Of a stretch of DNA of 35,232 nucleotides, positions 32,560 through 35,232 are shown one piece after another. Made by a program: the position numbers and the translations under genes. Each line of letters begins with the position of its first letter. The first letter of the stretch is position 1. The notes under the pieces are model-generated. The model was given only the letters and a program-made list of their open reading frames with translations. It did no database searches and was not told where the DNA came from. The DNA comes from Vicinamibacterales bacterium (GTDB lineage Bacteria; Acidobacteriota; Vicinamibacteria; Vicinamibacterales; UBA8438). Where the stretch lies: positions 1-35,232 of the forward strand of contig CATQHX010000060.1 in assembly GCA_958296065.1 (NCBI GenBank), written 5' to 3'.

Positions 32560-32659
32560 GCCGCCGCAGCTTCCCGGCCGCGTCGCTCTCGCCGAGCAGG
32601 TAGTCGGTCGCTGCTTTGGCCGAGCCGATCCCGCGGGCGATGCACTCAACGTGTACCAT
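32560..32659 (-). pseudogene. N-terminal stub of a relaxase/mobilisation protein
   Basis: From ATG 32659 the frame reads MVHVECIARGIGSAKAATDY, LLGESDAAGKLR, and after a shift GVESPRADP. This matches the opening of a plasmid mobilisation relaxase type (xVKCLARGxGSAxAAxDYLxGExDAxGxxRxGVEVLRGDP), as I recall it. The catalytic Tyr/His region is absent. It supports the view that this segment derives from a mobilisable element. Confidence 0.5.
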
Positions 32660-33070
32660 CCGGCTCCCGGCCGACGCCGACGAGCTTGTCCAGCGTCCGC
32701 GCGACGCCATCCAGCGCGACGTGTCGCCCGGCAGGTCAAACCGGATCGCTTCGCCCGGAACGACACGGCCTCCGCCCTGCGCCGGCTCGTCTGCCACGTC
32801 CCGGCTGATCGACGGCTGCACGCGCGAGCCAAGGGTGCATCATCAGCACGCGCGCATCAACGCGATCTGCCGGCGGGTGGCGCGCCTGCTGCGCGAGGGC
32901 CTCGCGTGACCCGGACGGAGGGACCGCGAGACCGTCGCCGCGTGACTGGACGCGGCGACGGTCCGCAAGAGGTGACGCGGGAGCCGGTTCGGAGTGCATG
33001 GGCCCCGGTGAGCCGGCCGACGCGCCGGCGTGGAGAACCGAGGCCGCACAGGTTCGCGTCCCTGCTGCGG
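32660..33070. other. No supported gene
   Basis: Upstream of the relaxase stub a minus-strand frame ends VARTLDKLVGVGREPDGTR across the stub's ATG, as a mobilisation accessory gene might, but a stop lies just before it. The rest shows no family-like frame. Confidence 0.3.
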
Positions 33071-33325
33071 TCAGCTCCCCTTGGCCTTCTCCGCCCGTCG
33101 TGCGGCCCAGTACTTCCGCATCCGCTCGGCCACGGCCCGGCGCTGCTCCTCGGTCATCGCGCGCTTGCGCCTCCCGACCGCCTTGACCGCTTTCTCGCTG
33201 CCGCGCCGGGCGCTCGGCGCGGCAGCTCCTTCAATCGCTTCGATGGCGCGCTGGATGGCGACGAGCTGGCTCTTGAGCGAGCGTTCCTCGTTGCGCAACG
33301 CGTCCAGGATTCCGCTCCTCGACAT
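33071..33325 (-). CDS. Small basic coiled-coil protein, probably DNA-binding
   Basis: The protein has 84 residues. SGILDALRNEERSLKSQLVA, then IQRAIEAIEGAA, forms a coiled-coil helix. A basic tail follows (VGRRKRAMTEEQRRAVAERM, RKYWAARRAEKAKGS). The tail pattern (MTxEQRRxxAERMRxYWAxRRAxK) occurs in small nucleoid- or HTH-like bacterial proteins and resembles a basic nuclease-associated modular motif. The ATG at 33325 follows GGAGG. The longer frame upstream is not protein-like. The product is likely cytoplasmic. Function is unknown. Confidence 0.6.
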   Translation of the reverse strand: MSRSGILDALRNEERSLKSQLVAIQRAIEAIEGAAAPSARRGSEKAVKAVGRRKRAMTEEQRRAVAERMRKYWAARRAEKAKGS

Positions 33326-33460
33326 CGTGAAATGCTCCCTCCAGGGCGAGCCGCCGCCGCATCGCGCCGGTCGCCGAAATGCACGAACGGCCGCCGCCGA
33401 GACCGACGGGGCCGCTACCGACCCCACGCGCCGGATTCGGCGTTCCACGCCGGCCAGTCG

Positions 33461-33595
33461 TCACGCCAGGGCAACCCCGGCAAGCCCGCGCGCCGGCCCC
33501 GCACGACAGCGGCCATTCGCCGACTCTTCCGAGCCGTACCGCTCGCACAGGGCCAGGAACCTGTCGACCCACGGCAGCGTGTCGTCGTGTCGCAT
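33461..33595 (-). CDS. Possible 44-residue small protein
   Basis: It begins MRHDDTLPWVDRFLALCERY and GSEESAN. The first 27 residues look like a folded helix; the tail (GRCRAGPARGLAGVALA) does not, so a frameshift or truncation is possible. It lies 135 bp upstream of the coiled-coil gene, in the same orientation. Weak call. Confidence 0.28.
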   Translation of the reverse strand: MRHDDTLPWVDRFLALCERYGSEESANGRCRAGPARGLAGVALA

Positions 33596-33619
33596 GCCGC
33601 TGTCCCGCTCGTCAGCCTA

Positions 33620-33654
33620 CATCAGCCGGCCCGGCCTTGCAGGGCCGGCTGATG
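33620..33654. repeat. Perfect 13-bp inverted repeat (CATCAGCCGGCCC)
   Basis: Arms are 33620-33632 and 33642-33654, with loop GGCCTTGCA. No T-run follows. It lies upstream of the small genes at 33461-33595 and may be a bidirectional attenuator or a transposon end. Confidence 0.7.
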
Positions 33655-34147
33655 CACTCGAGTCAGGCCGCGAAGCGGGTCGCCTGCCCTGCGCTGCGCG
33701 CCGGGTGAGGTTCCCGCAGCGGCGCACATCCGTTGTGTGCCCTGCCTGTGCCGGCGGTGGGAGCTCGTCGGCGTCGACGATGTCCGCGGTAGCTTGTGCG
33801 AATCGCCGCCAGCCGCCCGGCGGCTTCGCACCACCGCCGGGTCGACGCGTCATCGTGCCGGTTCGTCGATGGCTGGCCGGAAAGGCGGCCAGGTGACCGC
33901 CTTTCCGGCGCCCCCGCACCGCGGTCCTGCAGCAACCGGTGCGCCGGCGCAGGCTCGATGCGCGGTCCCCGCGGTCGAGCCCGAGCGATGACGCGGGCGG
34001 GCGTGCGCGGGAGTGATGGAACGTATTTGCTGGGTGCCGGGGCGTCGCTCGATGCGTGGCCGTGGCCGCAGGCAGCACAGCACGGGGCTGGAAGAAGACG
34101 CCCGCCTGGCGTCGGCGTTGTCCGCCGCGGCGGTTGCGTCTTCGGCG
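33655..34147. other. Mostly non-coding; one weak minus-strand ORF
   Basis: A minus-strand frame from ATG 33853 reads GWRRFAQATADIVDADELPP and ends at 33617 across the hairpin. It could be a 78-residue protein, but it lacks a Shine-Dalgarno site and family features. A second perfect hairpin, GCCGGAAAGGCGG/CCGCCTTTCCGGC, is at 33876-33909. Nothing else is seen. Confidence 0.3.
33876..33909. repeat. Perfect 13-bp inverted repeat (GCCGGAAAGGCGG)
   Basis: Arms are 33876-33888 and 33897-33909, with an 8-nt loop (CCAGGTGA). No poly-T tail. It is a structured element of unknown role downstream of the zinc-site gene. Confidence 0.7.
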
Positions 34148-34525
34148 CTACCAGCGCAGGCAGGGGTCGCCGAGTCCCGACAGGTCGTCGAGCAGGGGGA
34201 CGGGGTGGTCGTCGTCGGGCGCACCGGCATCGGCCTCGTCGGCATCGATGCCGTCGAGCAGCGTGCACAGCGCGACCTCGGCGGGGTTGAGCGCGTGTGT
34301 GAGGAGCCAGTCGCGCCGCTTGCGGCAGGCCGTGCAGCGGGTGCTCTCGGGCCAGATCACGCGGCCGCAGGTGCCGGCCTCGAGCGGCAGGTCGACGCCG
34401 GGACACAGCTGCATGTAGTTGAGGTCGCTGCGGTAGCGGCGCATGTTCTCGCGGTTGGCGATGCGCTTGCGCAGGCGCCGCAGCGCGGCGCGCTGGTCCG
34501 GGCGCAGCAGGTCGATGAGAGGCAT
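34148..34525 (-). CDS. Zinc-site protein family, copy 2 (intact)
   Basis: The protein has 125 residues. MPLIDLLRPDQRAALRRLRK and RIANRENMRRYRSDL form a basic helical N-terminus. Cysteine pairs follow in LCPGVDLP, EAGTCGRVIW and STRCTACRKRRDW (C-x2-C), which suggests one structural zinc. Then come WLLTHALNPAEVALCTLLDG and an acidic tail ending DDLSGLGDPCLRW. The first copy (9308-9709) shares this plan throughout. The ATG at 34525 follows GGAGGAAACC. Upstream, GGCCCTGCTCGGGCC and a T-run form a leader hairpin that could attenuate transcription. The function is not recognised. DNA or RNA binding is possible from the basic, zinc-containing layout. Confidence 0.7.
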   Translation of the reverse strand: MPLIDLLRPDQRAALRRLRKRIANRENMRRYRSDLNYMQLCPGVDLPLEAGTCGRVIWPESTRCTACRKRRDWLLTHALNPAEVALCTLLDGIDADEADAGAPDDDHPVPLLDDLSGLGDPCLRW

Positions 34526-34893
34526 CAGGTTTCCTCCGCAGAAAAAGGGAATGGCCCGAGCAGGGCCGGGTGAAGCGGGCCGGCAGGCCCGAGGCGTTGG
34601 CGGACGTGGGGTCGGCGACCGGCGGCGTGGGGCGAGGCGCAGCATGCCGAAGCGCTGCCTTGCCCGCCCGCGTTCCGCCTGTCCGGCCGCGTCCGCTCTG
34701 CTTGATTCTCGCCCGCTGCCGCTCTCCTCCCGGGTCCCGTGGTGCCGCGCGCCGACTCGGGGAGGCGCGCCGGCCCGGCAGCGGCGTCGGCGTGGTGTCG
34801 GTGGCGGCGGCTTGCGCCGGCCCGATGCGGGGCGGGCGGCCGGGGCAGACTTGAAGGAGTCGAACAGCAGGTGCAACGGGCCGAAGTCGCCGG
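34526..34893. other. Leader of the zinc-site gene; otherwise no gene seen
   Basis: The first 190 bp are similar to the leader of copy 1 (9710-9900). The stem GGCCCTGCTCGGGCC, followed by ATTCCCTTTTT on the minus strand, lies about 22-50 bp before the start codon. The remainder is GC-rich without a supported frame. Confidence 0.4.
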
Positions 34894-35136
34894 TTACGAC
34901 CTCGACGTGGCAGCAGGCGGCATCGCGCCGAGCAGCATGTCGTCGAAGTCGAGCCCGTTCATCCGGTCCAGCGCCCCCTGGGAGGCGGCGGCCAGCTGTG
35001 CGTTGCGCGCGGCGTGCTCGTCGCCGACCAGCGTCGGGCCGTCGGGTGCGGTGACCGCCTCGCGCTGGCAGTCGTTCAGGCTGGCCAGAAGGCGTTCGTG
35101 CTCTTCGGGGGTCGGTGACGGGACGGTCGTGGGCAT
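34894..35136 (-). pseudogene. UvrD/PcrA-like helicase fragment with Walker A deleted
   Basis: From ATG 35136 it reads TPEEHERLLASLNDCQREAV and TAPDGPTLV, which is the Q-motif region of UvrD-family helicases. The next expected sequence (VVAGAGTGKT...) is absent. Instead the frame goes through GDEHAARNAQLAAASQGALD to RMNGLDFDDMLLGA, a later helicase segment. The ATP-binding loop and surrounding residues are deleted and the gene ends soon after. It cannot be an active helicase. Confidence 0.7.
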
Positions 35137-35232
35137 GACGGTACTCGGGTGCCTCGCAGCGTCGCTACGGGGTGGTGTCGGATGCGCGGCCGCGAGGCGC
35201 CGGCTGTCGCGCTTCACATGCTGCGCGACGGG

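Noticed and set aside
33617..33853. 78-residue minus-strand protein (GWRRFAQATADIVDADELPP)
   Set aside because: No ribosome-binding site or leaderless -10 box, no family, and its end runs through a perfect hairpin. Kept only as a note.

Overview
The window is GC-rich DNA with the character of an Acidobacteriota accessory region. The best taxonomic hint is a decayed MacB/FtsX-type permease that resembles the acidobacterial duplicated orphan permeases (21626-22375). PQQ-dependent dehydrogenase, 13E12/DUF222-HNH and many small secreted proteins fit the same picture. This assignment is inferred from gene families only. I see no rRNA, tRNA or housekeeping operon.

Layout. 1-3.3 kb: two ribbon-helix-helix antitoxins, one with its PIN toxin, and a long DUF222-HNH protein. 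A palindromic repeat lies both upstream of and inside the HNH gene. 3.4-5.8 kb: small membrane proteins, a collapsed second copy of the dehydrogenase locus, and a secreted protein with a clear terminator. 5.9-11.5 kb: an intact P4-type integrase, coiled-coil and membrane orphans, an AlpA-like regulator and a second, 5'-truncated integrase. 11.6-15.1 kb: an IS4/IS1634-like transposase relic, a VirB11/CpaF-like ATPase split by a 281-bp MITE-like insert, a lone CRISPR-like repeat and an IS630-family element. 15.1-17.7 kb: an intact two-gene locus (membrane protein plus PQQ-dehydrogenase). 17.8-22.5 kb: remnants of IS256, Tn3 and ADOP genes around one intact secreted protein, with a 44-bp palindrome. 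22.5-26.1 kb: an outer-membrane beta-barrel protein and a broken McrBC locus with a methyltransferase tail. 26.7-35.2 kb: conjugation- or plasmid-like debris (RecD2/TraA-like helicase, a Lon fragment, a relaxase start, a UvrD fragment), interleaved with unusual repeats and a duplicated zinc-site gene.

The intact genes do not form one pathway. The region looks like a graveyard of integrative elements and defence genes, in which a few toxin-antitoxin, integrase, secreted-protein and McrC genes are still open. The most unusual signals are: (i) -10 boxes exactly 6 nt from ATG, implying leaderless mRNAs; (ii) the palindromic repeat shared by non-coding DNA and the HNH coding sequence; (iii) a tandem duplication whose flanks match but whose core differs completely, with the same kind of 33-35-bp repeats filling 0.9 kb near 31.2-32.1 kb; and (iv) a zinc-site protein family duplicated with its leader hairpin.
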